The notes beneath the pieces were generated by a model. The model saw nothing but the letters and a program-made list of their open reading frames with translations. It was not told the origin of the DNA and did not search any database. From an uncultured Flavobacterium sp. (GTDB taxonomy: Bacteria; Bacteroidota; Bacteroidia; Flavobacteriales; Flavobacteriaceae), in NCBI RefSeq assembly GCF_946481155.1, contig NZ_CAMLMK010000080.1:1-12035 (forward strand): 12,035 nt of DNA, written 5' to 3'. Both the position numbers and the translations under genes were made by a program. Positions 1 to 7,127 of the stretch are shown in pieces. The first letter of the stretch is position 1, and each line of letters starts with the position of its first letter.

Positions 1-23
1 TGCAAGGTATCTTCTTTTAGCCT

Positions 24-31
24 TATCTTTG
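24..31 (+). promoter_or_regulatory. Bacteroidota -7 promoter box (TATCTTTG) for the first operon
   Basis: TATCTTTG matches the Bacteroidota/Flavobacterium -7 consensus TAnnTTTG exactly. The matching -33 TTG would fall at or before base 5, so it cannot be judged here. Transcription would start near base 38 and leave a leader of about 90 nt before the DUF4870 start at 129. A weaker one-mismatch box (TAGTATTG) lies at 56-63. This is the only exact consensus box I see before the terminator at 4682, so it may drive the whole five-gene unit. Confidence 0.55.
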
Positions 32-87
32 TATAAGAAATTAATGGTCTATCTATAGTATTGTTAAAAAAGCAAAATCAAAAAGAG

Positions 88-128
88 TTTCAATCATCAA
101 TCAATCAACTATCAAAAAACAAACAATT
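88..128 (+). promoter_or_regulatory. G-free, CAATCA-rich translation leader
   Basis: The stretch just before the start codon at 129 contains no G and repeats the words ATCA and CAATCA. The same kind of leader occurs at 645-675 and 4748-4788. There is no Shine-Dalgarno sequence. Bacteroidota usually initiate without one and favour unstructured A-rich leaders, so this probably acts as an open ribosome landing site. The repeated word itself is unexplained. Confidence 0.45.
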
Positions 129-581
129 ATGACAACTTCAACAGAAAAAAATACCGGAACTGTGTTACACCTAAGTACACTGACACAGTATTTCATTCCG
201 CTAGGTAATTATTTTTTTCCAATTATTATTTGGGCGGCGCGGAAAGACAAATCGGAATTCGTTGATTACACAGGTAAACAGACATTGAATTTCCAATTAA
301 GCATGTTATTGTATTCTTTACTATTGGCAGCGATTGCGATTCCAACATTACTTTATAGTGTATTTAAAAATGTAACCTTCGATGAATTCGAAAACGGAAA
401 TTTTCACTTTGAGCAGTTAACAACAGGAAACATGACCGGAATTGCAACAGTAGCCTTAACAACAGTATTCCTTTTCTGTACACTGAAAGTTGTTGAATTT
501 TTCCTGATTATTTATGCTGCCGTAAGAACCAGCAATGGAGAAAGATACCGTTACCCAATGAGCATACCCTTTTTAAGATAA
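129..581 (+). CDS. DUF4870 domain-containing membrane protein
   Basis: This 150-residue protein has the DUF4870 layout: a hydrophobic segment at about 13-36 containing the LGNYFFPIIIW type motif, a short charged loop with D/N-rich 'VDYTGKQTLNFQ' (about 46-55), a second membrane segment at about 54-79, and a third at about 102-132 that ends in a short cytosolic tail (GERYRYP). DUF4870 proteins are small inner-membrane proteins of unknown biochemical role, often next to envelope-stress or PspC-type genes. It is the first gene after the -7 box at 24-31. The 125-bp gap to padR has no clear terminator or promoter, so co-transcription is plausible. Its ATG follows a G-free leader. Family assignment is firm; the function is unknown. 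Confidence 0.9.
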   Translation: MTTSTEKNTGTVLHLSTLTQYFIPLGNYFFPIIIWAARKDKSEFVDYTGKQTLNFQLSMLLYSLLLAAIAIPTLLYSVFKNVTFDEFENGNFHFEQLTTGNMTGIATVALTTVFLFCTLKVVEFFLIIYAAVRTSNGERYRYPMSIPFLR

Positions 582-706
582 AATCATCAATCACCCGAGG
601 CATTTGATATTAAGAAAATTAATTAATCGGAGCGCAGCGGAAAAAATCATCAATCAATCATCATCAATCAAAAAATGAACAGTTTAATCACAAAAAAAGA
701 AATTCT
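582..706. other. Intergenic leader with CAATCA repeats and GC-rich islet
   Basis: This gap holds AATCATCAATCACCCGA right after the DUF4870 stop, an AT-rich stretch, a GC-rich islet (CGGAGCGCAGCGG, 628-640), and then a dense run of ATCA/CAATCA words at 645-670. The 10-mer AATCACCCGA (589-598) recurs at 3889-3898, also directly after a stop codon. CCGA at 595-598 could pair with TCGG at 627-630 across an AT-rich span, but the pairing is short. I see no U-tract terminator and no TAnnTTTG box. Confidence 0.5.
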
Positions 707-710
707 ATGA
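675..710 (+). CDS. Possible 11-residue leader peptide overlapping the padR start
   Basis: ATG at 675 sits immediately behind the CAATCAAAAA leader that precedes real starts elsewhere in this window. It opens a short frame encoding MNSLITKKEIL. Its TGA stop (708-710) overlaps the padR ATG (707-709) as ATGA, the classic geometry for translational coupling. With only 12 codons, chance is a serious alternative, and no homology can be judged. If translated, it would link padR translation to ribosomes that load at 675. Confidence 0.3.
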   Translation: MNSLITKKEIL

Positions 711-1036
711 ACATTGAGAACACAAAAGCTCAGATGCGTAAAGGGGTTTTAGAGTTCTGTATCCTATCCGTTTTAAAGGAAAAAGATGCCTATACTTCCG
801 AAATCTTAGACACTCTGAAAAACGCTAAACTGCTAGTAGTTGAGGGAACAGTATATCCACTGCTAACACGATTAAAAAACGACGGATTACTCAATTATCG
901 TTGGGAAGAATCCACATCGGGACCGCCTAGGAAATATTACGGTCTAACCGACGAAGGAAAAGAATTTTTAAAAGAATTGAATGGCACCTGGACAGAATTA
1001 TCGGATGCCGTAAACATAATAACTAGCCAAAACTAA
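707..1036 (+). CDS. PadR family transcriptional regulator
   Basis: This 109-residue winged-helix protein is a DNA-binding repressor-type regulator of the short PadR subfamily. An N-terminal helix (MRKGVLEFCILSVL, about 10-23) leads to the helix-turn-helix with the family signature GTVYPLLTRLKNDGLL (47-62). The wing follows, SGPPRKYYGLTDEG (71-84), and a short C-terminal dimerisation helix ends the protein, with no ligand-binding extension. It is followed five bases later by a PspC-domain gene. PadR genes next to PspC or HAAS-type membrane proteins recur in Bacteroidota and Firmicutes, where the regulator is thought to control its own operon. Autoregulation is therefore likely but no operator was identified. 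The start is fixed by good N-terminal family fit and the ATGA overlap with an upstream mini-frame. Confidence 0.95.
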   Translation: MNIENTKAQMRKGVLEFCILSVLKEKDAYTSEILDTLKNAKLLVVEGTVYPLLTRLKNDGLLNYRWEESTSGPPRKYYGLTDEGKEFLKELNGTWTELSDAVNIITSQN

Positions 1037-1041
1037 GAGTC

Positions 1042-2826
1042 ATGAACAAAACAGTAAGTATAAATTTAGGAGGTTTTTCTTTTCATATTGATGAAGACGC
1101 CTATCAAAAATTAAGTCGCTATTTTGATGCCATAAAACGTTCCCTTTCTCCAGACGGAAGAGACGAAATCATGAACGACATCGAAAGCAGAGTTGCAGAA
1201 TTATTATCTGAAAAACTTTCAAACGACAAACAGGTTATTGCACTAACGGAAATCGATCAGGTTATCGCCGTTATGGGGCAGCCGGAAGACTATCGTATCG
1301 AAGACGAAACAACGCAGACTACCTACAGTTATTCATCGACTACACGTTCTAAAAAACTATACCGTGATAAAGACAAAGGTATGCTGGGTGGTGTCGCGGC
1401 AGGTTTCGGACATTATTTAGGCTTTGACCCGCTTTGGATCCGAATCTTCCTGGTAATCTTAACTCTTGCAGGATTCGGAACAGGTATCGTAGCTTATCTA
1501 ATCTTCTGGATTTTAGTTCCTGAAGCAAAAACGACCTCTGAAAAACTGGAAATGACCGGCGAACCTATTACCATCTCCAATATCGAGAAAAAAGTAAAGG
1601 AAGGCATCGGCGAAATCTCTGATAAGTTAAACAATCTTGATCATCAAAGAATTGCTGACGGTGCCAGAGACGGAGCCAAAAAAGTAGCGTCCTCTATTGA
1701 AGATGTGTTTATGACAATCTTTAAAGCAATTGCAAAAGTAATCGGTGCGTTTATCGTAGTGTTTTCGGCTGCATCGTTAATCGGAGTTATTGTAACTTCA
1801 ATTATGTTGATTTTTTCTTCAACAATGACTGATGCGCCTTGGTTCAATTACATCAACGCAGGCAATTATACAGATACGCCTTTATGGTTAATCGGTATCT
1901 TAATGATCTTTTCTATCGGAATCCCGTTCTTCTTCTTCTTCCTTTTAGGTTTGAAACTTTTGGTAACCAACTTAAAATCAATTGGAAACTACGCAAAATT
2001 CACTTTATTGGCTGTTTGGATTATCTCCGTAATCGCTTTCATCTACATTGGAATCCGTCAGGCAACTGAAATCGGTTTCGAAGGTAAAGTGGTGAAAAAA
2101 GAACAATTGGCAATTCAATCTACGGATACTTTGAACATCAAATTCCGTTTCAACGATTATTTTTCAAAAACTGCTGATGGCGGAACAGATTACAGATTCA
2201 CACAGGATTCTTTGCAAAATGAAGTAATTTATTCCAACAACATCGAGCTGCACATCTTAAAAACAACTGATGCTCCTTATATCCAGATCGAAAGAACTGC
2301 AGAAGGAAAATCATTGGCAGATGCAAGAAAGCGTGCTGAAAAAATCAGGTATAATTTTGAAATCCAAGGAAATACATTAATTTTAGACAACTATCTGTTA
2401 ACCGAAATTGAAAATAAATTCCGTAACCAGGAAGTGAAGATTTTCCTTTACTTACCAGAAGGAGCGATAATTCATCCGGATGAAAACACTTCAGAATATC
2501 TAAACAACCATTATTCAAACTATCATTTTTATTCCGACAGTAATGACTCGTATTACAAATTAGAAAAAGACGAACTAAAATGCCTGAACTGTCCGGAAGA
2601 AGACGAAGAAGTAACTGAAGAATGGAGCGACGATGAAATTCACATTGAAGTACCGGGAGAACCAGGTGCACCAGGAGAACCGGGAGAACCGGGAGAACCT
2701 GGAAAAACAACAACTGTTACTGTAAACAAAAACGGTGTACAAATAAAAGAAAGTCAAAAAACAGTTCAAAAAGAAGTTCAGGGCGTTGAAGTAAAAGGTG
2801 ATAAAGTAATCATCACTACCAAATAA
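1042..2826 (+). CDS. PspC domain-containing membrane protein with collagen-like extracytoplasmic tail
   Basis: The protein has 594 residues. Residues 1-90 form a helical, charged cytosolic domain (SPDGRDEIMNDIESRVAELL, MGQPEDY) resembling the HAAS-like domains found near PadR regulators. Residues about 105-163 are a PspC domain (KDKGMLGGVAAGFGHYLGFD followed by hydrophobic IFLVILTLAGFG...YLIFWILVPEA). Further membrane segments lie at about 228-258, 281-307 and 320-337. Residues 345-594 are probably periplasmic and mostly beta, with a pattern loosely like DUF2807/DUF4097 (IQIERTAEGKS...GNTLILDNYL). The tail has C514-x-x-C517, an acidic stretch, five Gly-X-Pro triplets (539-553) and a Thr/Val/Lys-rich end. 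PspC in the phage-shock response is an envelope-stress membrane partner. Here its partner is probably PadR rather than PspF. It lies 5 bp after padR and 5 bp before the M23 gene. Confidence 0.9.
   Translation: MNKTVSINLGGFSFHIDEDAYQKLSRYFDAIKRSLSPDGRDEIMNDIESRVAELLSEKLSNDKQVIALTEIDQVIAVMGQPEDYRIEDETTQTTYSYSSTTRSKKLYRDKDKGMLGGVAAGFGHYLGFDPLWIRIFLVILTLAGFGTGIVAYLIFWILVPEAKTTSEKLEMTGEPITISNIEKKVKEGIGEISDKLNNLDHQRIADGARDGAKKVASSIEDVFMTIFKAIAKVIGAFIVVFSAASLIGVIVTSIMLIFSSTMTDAPWFNYINAGNYTDTPLWLIGILMIFSIGIPFFFFFLLGLKLLVTNLKSIGNYAKFTLLAVWIISVIAFIYIGIRQATEIGFEGKVVKKEQLAIQSTDTLNIKFRFNDYFSKTADGGTDYRFTQDSLQNEVIYSNNIELHILKTTDAPYIQIERTAEGKSLADARKRAEKIRYNFEIQGNTLILDNYLLTEIENKFRNQEVKIFLYLPEGAIIHPDENTSEYLNNHYSNYHFYSDSNDSYYKLEKDELKCLNCPEEDEEVTEEWSDDEIHIEVPGEPGAPGEPGEPGEPGKTTTVTVNKNGVQIKESQKTVQKEVQGVEVKGDKVIITTK
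2656..2700 (+). repeat. Short Gly-X-Pro (collagen-like) tandem repeat, 9-bp units
   Basis: Five in-frame 9-bp units encode GEPGAPGEPGEPGEP at residues 539-553 of the PspC protein. Units 3 and 4 are identical at DNA level (GGAGAACCG). Such short exact repeats can change copy number by slippage. The encoded stretch is probably an extended polyproline-like linker; five triplets are too few to expect a stable collagen triple helix by themselves. Confidence 0.85.
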
Positions 2827-2831
2827 CTAAA

Positions 2832-3890
2832 ATGAAATCATCAATCAAACATTTTTTAGTTCTCGCATTTGGTTTTGGAAGTTGTCTTTTACAAGCTCAG
2901 AATATTACAATCAAGCCTGAGCAGCCCATAATTGAAAAAGCAGACGGTAAAAACGTTCTAAACTTTGATTTTATCATTAGCAACAGTTCGAAAGATACTT
3001 TGCGACTGACACGATTGGAAGTAAGACTTTTAGACAAAAACAACCAGCTGATTCAACAAAAGTTCTTAGACAATAACGGTACGGCTCCAAGTATAAACAC
3101 CATCCCTAAAATTGAATGGAATGGTGTTTCACAGAGCCTGATATTCAATCCTTTTCACGAAGTAAATGCGCTGACACACAAATTGGAATACACTTTTACC
3201 TTCAACAACACGATTGAAGTAAAGAAAACGGTAATCCCGATGGAATATGTTCAGCAGGTGGATTTCAATCTTCCCCTAAAATCAAAACTTTTGATTTATG
3301 ACGGCCATGATTTTAACTCACATCACCGAAGATTTGACTACGAGTTTGTGCCAATAAAGCAATTGGGTTTCAATGGGAATTTTATGCGCTATGCCTACGA
3401 TTTCGTTGTCCTGAATACCGAAGGAAAACAATTTAACGGAAAAGGCGAAAACAATGCCGACTGGTTCGGATTCGGAAGTGACGTATTTTCAGTGGCAGAC
3501 GGAGAGATTGTAGCTTTGGAAGCAGCTAAAAACGATGATAAAACCTTCGATATTCCAAGCTTGAAAACCAATCCACTGGCACTTTACGGAAATTATGTCG
3601 TAATCAAACATAGTGAAGGTGTTTACAGCATGTACGGACATCTTAAAAATCAGAGTGCCGCGGCTTTAAAAGTCGGAAGTAAAGTGAAAAAAGGCCAGAA
3701 AATAGGGCAAATCGGAACCTCCGGAAGTGCATTTTTCCCACACCTGCATTTTGAGATGCGGAACAATGTAAACCATGATTCAGAAGGATTGCCTTCTTAT
3801 TTCAACAATTACACATTGCACATGGGTGCTGCCAAAAAAGACATCAAAAAAGGCACGGTTAACACCGGCGACATCATTCAATCAAATTAA
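2832..3890 (+). CDS. Secreted M23 family (LytM-like) metallopeptidase, possibly altered zinc site
   Basis: This 352-residue protein has a signal peptide (LVLAFGFGSCLLQAQ, cut near residue 23). An immunoglobulin-like N-terminal beta region spans about 24-145. The C-terminal LytM/M23 fold covers about 180-310: RYAYD (186-190), VADGEIVALE, YGNYVVIKH, YGHL (H270), VKKGQKIGQIGTSGS and HLHFEM (H304, H306). M23 enzymes cut peptidoglycan cross-bridges or stems in the periplasm, with zinc held by HxxxD and the second His of HxH. Here the D190, H270, H304 and H306 equivalents are present, but the first zinc histidine position reads Arg (R186). An upstream HHRRFD (164-169) offers an HxxxD-like alternative. 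It starts 5 bp after the PspC gene, so they are almost certainly co-transcribed. It could be an active hydrolase or a non-catalytic wall-binding or amidase-activating protein. Confidence 0.85.
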   Translation: MKSSIKHFLVLAFGFGSCLLQAQNITIKPEQPIIEKADGKNVLNFDFIISNSSKDTLRLTRLEVRLLDKNNQLIQQKFLDNNGTAPSINTIPKIEWNGVSQSLIFNPFHEVNALTHKLEYTFTFNNTIEVKKTVIPMEYVQQVDFNLPLKSKLLIYDGHDFNSHHRRFDYEFVPIKQLGFNGNFMRYAYDFVVLNTEGKQFNGKGENNADWFGFGSDVFSVADGEIVALEAAKNDDKTFDIPSLKTNPLALYGNYVVIKHSEGVYSMYGHLKNQSAAALKVGSKVKKGQKIGQIGTSGSAFFPHLHFEMRNNVNHDSEGLPSYFNNYTLHMGAAKKDIKKGTVNTGDIIQSN

Positions 3891-3925
3891 TCACCCGATA
3901 ACTATCGGAACAAAAACTAAACATT
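3889..3925. repeat. Short palindrome CCGATA-AC-TATCGG between M23 and head-GIN genes
   Basis: CCGATA (3895-3900) and TATCGG (3903-3908) are perfect inverted repeats separated by AC; a folded RNA would use a CCGAT/ATCGG stem with an AACT loop. There is no U-tract, so this is not a typical terminator. The flanking 10-mer AATCACCCGA is repeated at 589-598 after another stop codon. It may be a dispersed intergenic palindrome, a weak mRNA-stabilising hairpin or an operator half-site pair. The evidence does not decide between these. Confidence 0.4.
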
Positions 3926-4666
3926 ATGATTAAATTAGTTATTAACCTCACGAAAGTGGCAATAGCAGCAGTTGTTGCCGTACTGTTCAGCTCATGTAAC
4001 ATGAATATTACGTCGCTTAAAAAGGTCGACGGAAGCGGAAATGTAGTAACAAAAAACAGGGCTATCTCTGAAGATTTTACCTCAGTTTCAGCGAGCAACG
4101 GATTAGAAATCATTCTGGAGCAAAGCAATGACAGCAAAGTACATGTAGAAGCAGATGACAATCTGCAGGATCATATCAAAACCGAAGTAAAAGAAGGCGA
4201 ACTGAAAATTTATTCTGATGTGAACATCCGAAACTCAAAAGCTAAAAAAGTATATGTCCAGATGCCAAATCTGAATTCTCTTGAAACCTCCAGCGGGGCT
4301 TCAGTAACCAGCAGCAACACATTGGAAAGTACGTCAATGGATATTTCTGCAAGCAGCGGAAGCGCAATTGATATCAAAATAAATGCGGCTACCGTAAATT
4401 GTGACAGCAGCAGCGGAAGTGAAATTAAATTGGCCGGTAAAGCAGATAAACTGGAAACAGAATCGTCAAGCGGAAGTGCAATCGATGCATCAGGCTTAGC
4501 AGTGAAAAACGCTGTTGCCGATTCATCAAGCGGAAGCAGCATCAACCTAAACGCAAGCGAAAACATTACAGCAGAAGCATCTAGCGGAAGCACTGTAAAT
4601 TATGTTTCAAAACCTGCTACATTGAACAAAAAGACAAGTTCAGGAGGCAGCGTAAACGAAGACTAA
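3926..4666 (+). CDS. Head GIN domain (DUF2807) lipoprotein with SSG beta-helix repeats
   Basis: The 246-residue protein begins with a lipoprotein-type signal: a hydrophobic stretch, then VLFSSC with the lipidated Cys at 24. It lacks an acidic run after the Cys, which argues weakly against surface export. The DUF2807/head-GIN core follows: [19 protein letters not shown] (about 36-54), [31 protein letters not shown] (about 73-95). From 122 to 240 there are seven Ser-Ser-Gly turns spaced 18-21 residues, the pattern of a right-handed beta-helix with one turn per rung. The family is named as a putative adhesin head, but its real function is unknown. It is the last gene of the padR-pspC-M23 unit, 35 bp after M23, and is followed by a strong terminator. 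The shared VEADDNLxD motif shows that the protein at 7128 is a paralogue. Confidence 0.9.
   Translation: MIKLVINLTKVAIAAVVAVLFSSCNMNITSLKKVDGSGNVVTKNRAISEDFTSVSASNGLEIILEQSNDSKVHVEADDNLQDHIKTEVKEGELKIYSDVNIRNSKAKKVYVQMPNLNSLETSSGASVTSSNTLESTSMDISASSGSAIDIKINAATVNCDSSSGSEIKLAGKADKLETESSSGSAIDASGLAVKNAVADSSSGSSINLNASENITAEASSGSTVNYVSKPATLNKKTSSGGSVNED
4289..4645 (+). repeat. Coding repeat: seven Ser-Ser-Gly rungs
   Basis: Within the head-GIN lipoprotein, SSG occurs at residues 122, 143, 162, 181, 201, 219 and 238, giving steps of 21, 19, 19, 20, 18 and 19. The DNA around each reads close to AGCAGCGGAAG or TCAAGCGGAAG, so the units look like diverged internal duplications. Between turns the residues alternate in a beta pattern ([18 protein letters not shown]). 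This supports a solenoid with Ser/Gly at each corner. Confidence 0.85.
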
Positions 4667-4681
4667 AAAAACAAAATACTG

Positions 4682-4708
4682 AAGAGGCTTTTCGAAGCCT
4701 CTTTTTTT
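4682..4708 (+). terminator. Intrinsic terminator with UUCG tetraloop ending the first operon
   Basis: AAGAGGCTT (4682-4690) pairs perfectly with AAGCCTCTT (4695-4703) around a TTCG tetraloop, and the T-run extends to 4708. It lies 15 bp after the head-GIN stop. It marks the end of the transcription unit that starts near base 24. Confidence 0.93.
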
Positions 4709-4739
4709 CCGGAAAAATCAAAATAATTAAGAAATTACT

Positions 4740-4788
4740 TATATTTATACCTTCAATCAAAAAACACAATCAAACAATCAACACATTT
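4740..4788 (+). promoter_or_regulatory. Probable -7 box and G-free leader of the M1 peptidase gene
   Basis: TATATTTA (4740-4747) is one base from the TAnnTTTG consensus. No TTG lies at the expected -33 distance, so the promoter is only moderate. The following leader up to the ATG at 4789 has no G (none from 4732 onward) and repeats CAATCA three times, like the leaders at 88-128 and 645-675. Transcription would begin near 4754. Confidence 0.45.
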
Positions 4789-7032
4789 ATGAAAAAAATT
4801 CATGTAAAGATGTTTACTATTGCTGCTTTCCTTTGTGGTACAGCGATTGTGAGCGCACAGCAAGTCAAAACTTCAAATTACAACTACAATGAAGCTTTTG
4901 GAAACAATTTCTACACAAAAGGCGCTTCCGAAACCCGGTCGGCAAGTGGGCAGCCAGGACCAAAATATTGGCAGAACAAAGCCGATTATTCGTTAACGGC
5001 AACTCTAAACGAGCAAACCAGCGAAATTACAGGTTCTGAAATCCTGACCTATACCAATAACAGTCCGGACAAACTTGGCTTTTTATGGATGCATCTGGAT
5101 CAGAATTTATTTAAAAAAGATTCACGCGGAAATGCTGTAATCCCAATAAAAGGCAGTAGAAATGGTGCGAAGGGTCAGGAATTTGACGGTGGCCATAAAA
5201 TAAAATCAATCGTCCTGCTTTCAACTGCAAACGGAAAAACGGTAGAAAAAGAATTAAAATATATTATTTCAGATACCAGAATGCAGGTTATCCTTCCGGA
5301 AGGCTTAAAAGCTAACGGTGGAAGTGTAAAATTAAAAATCAATTTCTCGTTCACCTCGCCCATTTTCGGCTCGGACAGAATGGGAATCCTGGACACTAAA
5401 AACGGTAAAATCTTCTCTGTGGCACAATGGTACCCGAGAATGTGCGTGTATGATGACAACCGTGGTTGGGATACACATCCTTACTTAGGCGCGGGGGAAT
5501 TCTATTTGGAATATGGTGATTTTGACGTAGCGATAACTGCACCAGCCAATCACATTGTAGTTTGCTCCGGTGAGTTGCAAAATGCTAAAGAAGTATATAC
5601 AGCAGAACAGCTAAAACGTTGGGATGCAGCCAGACAAAGCGATAAAACCGTAATCATCCGTTCTCAAGAAGAAGTTACCAATCCGGCATCAAGACCGGCA
5701 GGAAAATCGACGCTTACATGGAAATTTAAAATGTCAAATTCACGTGACGTATCATGGGCTTCTTCTGCTGCCTTCATTATTGATGCGGCAAGAATCAATC
5801 TTCCAAGCGGAAAAAAATCATTGGCAATCGGCGCCTATCCGGCAGAAAGTAATGGTGAAAAAGCCTGGGGACGCGCAACCGAATATACTAAAGGATGTAT
5901 TGAAGGTTACTCGAAAAGATGGTTTGAATATCCTTACCCAGCCGCTGTAAACGTGGCGAGTAATGTAGGCGGAATGGAATATCCCGGAATTGTTTTCTGT
6001 TCTGCTAAAGCGAAAGGCGATGATTTATGGGATGTAACCGATCACGAATTTGGACATTGCTGGTTCCCTATGATTGTAGGTTCCAACGAAAGACTATTTG
6101 CATGGATGGACGAAGGTTTCAATACATTTGTTAACGGCATAAGTTCGGAAGATTTTAACAATGGTGAGTACAAACACAGAAAGCATGACATGCATGAAGA
6201 AGCTATGGTATTTACAGATCCGAGCATTGAACCGGTAATGAGCCCGGCGGACAACTTAAAAGAACCAAATTTAGGTATTCTTGCTTATGAAAAACCTGGT
6301 GAAGGACTTCATATGTTGCGTAATGAGATTCTTGGGAAAGAACGTTTTGACTTCGCTTTCAGAACGTATGTAGAGCGTTGGGCATTCAAACACCCTACCC
6401 CGGATGATTTCTTCCGTACCATGGAAAATGCGGCCGGAGAAGACTTAAACTGGTTCTGGAGAAGCTGGTTCGTTAACAACTGGAAACTGGATCAGGGGAT
6501 CACTAAAGTGAAGTACATTAAAAATGACCCGACAAAAGGCGCCATCATCACAATTGTGAATTTAGAGAAAATGCCTATGCCGGTAAGTATCGAAGTGAAA
6601 ACCAAAAGCGGTGCAGTTTCAAGAATAAAATTACCGGTGGATATCTGGCAACGTAACAACGAGTGGGCATTCAAGCATTTTTCTACAGAAGAACTCGAAA
6701 GCATCACTATCGATCCGGATCATACCTACCCTGACAGCAATGAGGAAAACAATGTTTGGACAAATGCCAAAAATGGTATCGAAAAATCCCCTGACTTAAC
6801 TGCTTACACAGGCGTATTCTCAAGCAAACAAATTCCGATTAAAGTGAATGTTTCGCAAGAAGACGGCGAATTAGTTATCAGTGCCGAAGGACAGCCTACC
6901 CTTACCTTGGACAGCAAAGGAAAAGATAAATTTGTTTACGAGAAAAATGCAATAAGCGTTCAGTTCAATGAAGCAAAAACAGGTTTCACGCTAAAAATCA
7001 GAGACGACAGTTTTGAATTTAACAAAGGATAA
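4789..7032 (+). CDS. Secreted M1 family zinc metallopeptidase (aminopeptidase)
   Basis: The 747-residue protein starts with a Sec signal peptide ([16 protein letters not shown], cut near 24). An N-terminal beta domain spans about 60-280. The gluzincin catalytic domain has the substrate-anchoring motif GGMEYP (394-399; canonical GxMEN) and the zinc site HEFGH (419-423) with E442 exactly 18 residues later (DEGFN), so HEXXH-X18-E is intact. [14 protein letters not shown] sequence near 560 ([15 protein letters not shown]) ends the helical part. Residues about 671-747 ([14 protein letters not shown]...) resemble a DUF3471-type beta domain. M1 enzymes remove N-terminal residues from peptides; this one would act in the periplasm or outside the cell, probably in peptide nutrition or envelope turnover. 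It has its own promoter and terminator, so it is likely monocistronic. I see no type IX secretion C-terminal domain. Confidence 0.95.
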   Translation: MKKIHVKMFTIAAFLCGTAIVSAQQVKTSNYNYNEAFGNNFYTKGASETRSASGQPGPKYWQNKADYSLTATLNEQTSEITGSEILTYTNNSPDKLGFLWMHLDQNLFKKDSRGNAVIPIKGSRNGAKGQEFDGGHKIKSIVLLSTANGKTVEKELKYIISDTRMQVILPEGLKANGGSVKLKINFSFTSPIFGSDRMGILDTKNGKIFSVAQWYPRMCVYDDNRGWDTHPYLGAGEFYLEYGDFDVAITAPANHIVVCSGELQNAKEVYTAEQLKRWDAARQSDKTVIIRSQEEVTNPASRPAGKSTLTWKFKMSNSRDVSWASSAAFIIDAARINLPSGKKSLAIGAYPAESNGEKAWGRATEYTKGCIEGYSKRWFEYPYPAAVNVASNVGGMEYPGIVFCSAKAKGDDLWDVTDHEFGHCWFPMIVGSNERLFAWMDEGFNTFVNGISSEDFNNGEYKHRKHDMHEEAMVFTDPSIEPVMSPADNLKEPNLGILAYEKPGEGLHMLRNEILGKERFDFAFRTYVERWAFKHPTPDDFFRTMENAAGEDLNWFWRSWFVNNWKLDQGITKVKYIKNDPTKGAIITIVNLEKMPMPVSIEVKTKSGAVSRIKLPVDIWQRNNEWAFKHFSTEELESITIDPDHTYPDSNEENNVWTNAKNGIEKSPDLTAYTGVFSSKQIPIKVNVSQEDGELVISAEGQPTLTLDSKGKDKFVYEKNAISVQFNEAKTGFTLKIRDDSFEFNKG

Positions 7033-7068
7033 TAGTCAGAAAAATCCTTTAAAAACTTAAAAAAATAA

Positions 7069-7097
7069 AACATCAGCATTAGCTGGTGTTTTTTTTT
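7069..7097 (+). terminator. Intrinsic terminator of the M1 peptidase gene
   Basis: AACATCAGC (7069-7077) pairs with GCTGGTGTT (7082-7090), with one G-U pair, around an ATTA loop, and the T-run continues to 7097. It lies 36 bp after the M1 stop. Its last T is also the first base of the next -7 box. Confidence 0.85.
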
Positions 7098-7104
7098 ATA
7101 TTTG
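7097..7104 (+). promoter_or_regulatory. -7 box (TATATTTG) of the second head-GIN gene
   Basis: TATATTTG is an exact match to TAnnTTTG. It begins in the T-run of the upstream terminator and is 23 bp before the ATG at 7128, which gives a leader of roughly 18 nt. The region where a -33 TTG should lie is occupied by the terminator stem and has no TTG, so strength is uncertain. This box also argues against the upstream GTG at 7086 as a start codon, because that codon would precede the transcript. Confidence 0.55.
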
Positions 7105-7127
7105 TGAAAACTAAAGAATGTAACCCA

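Noticed and set aside
2656..2700. CRISPR-like or mobile repeat
   Set aside because: The 9-bp units are in frame with no spacers and encode a regular Gly-X-Pro segment, so this is a coding repeat.
2345..2713. Long reading frame on the minus strand opposite the PspC gene end
   Set aside because: It lies fully inside the coding sequence of a well-supported PspC protein, and its low-complexity Leu/Val/Pro run is the complement of the Gly-X-Pro repeat. No family features are seen.
4210..4593. Minus-strand frame of 127 residues with LPLD repeats
   Set aside because: The LPLD repeats are the antisense image of the Ser-Ser-Gly codons of the head-GIN lipoprotein, so this is a composition artefact.
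7086..7127. GTG start extending the second head-GIN protein by 14 residues
   Set aside because: The GTG lies in the terminator stem and before the TATATTTG box, and the extension would bury the signal peptide. ATG at 7128 gives a standard secreted N-terminus.
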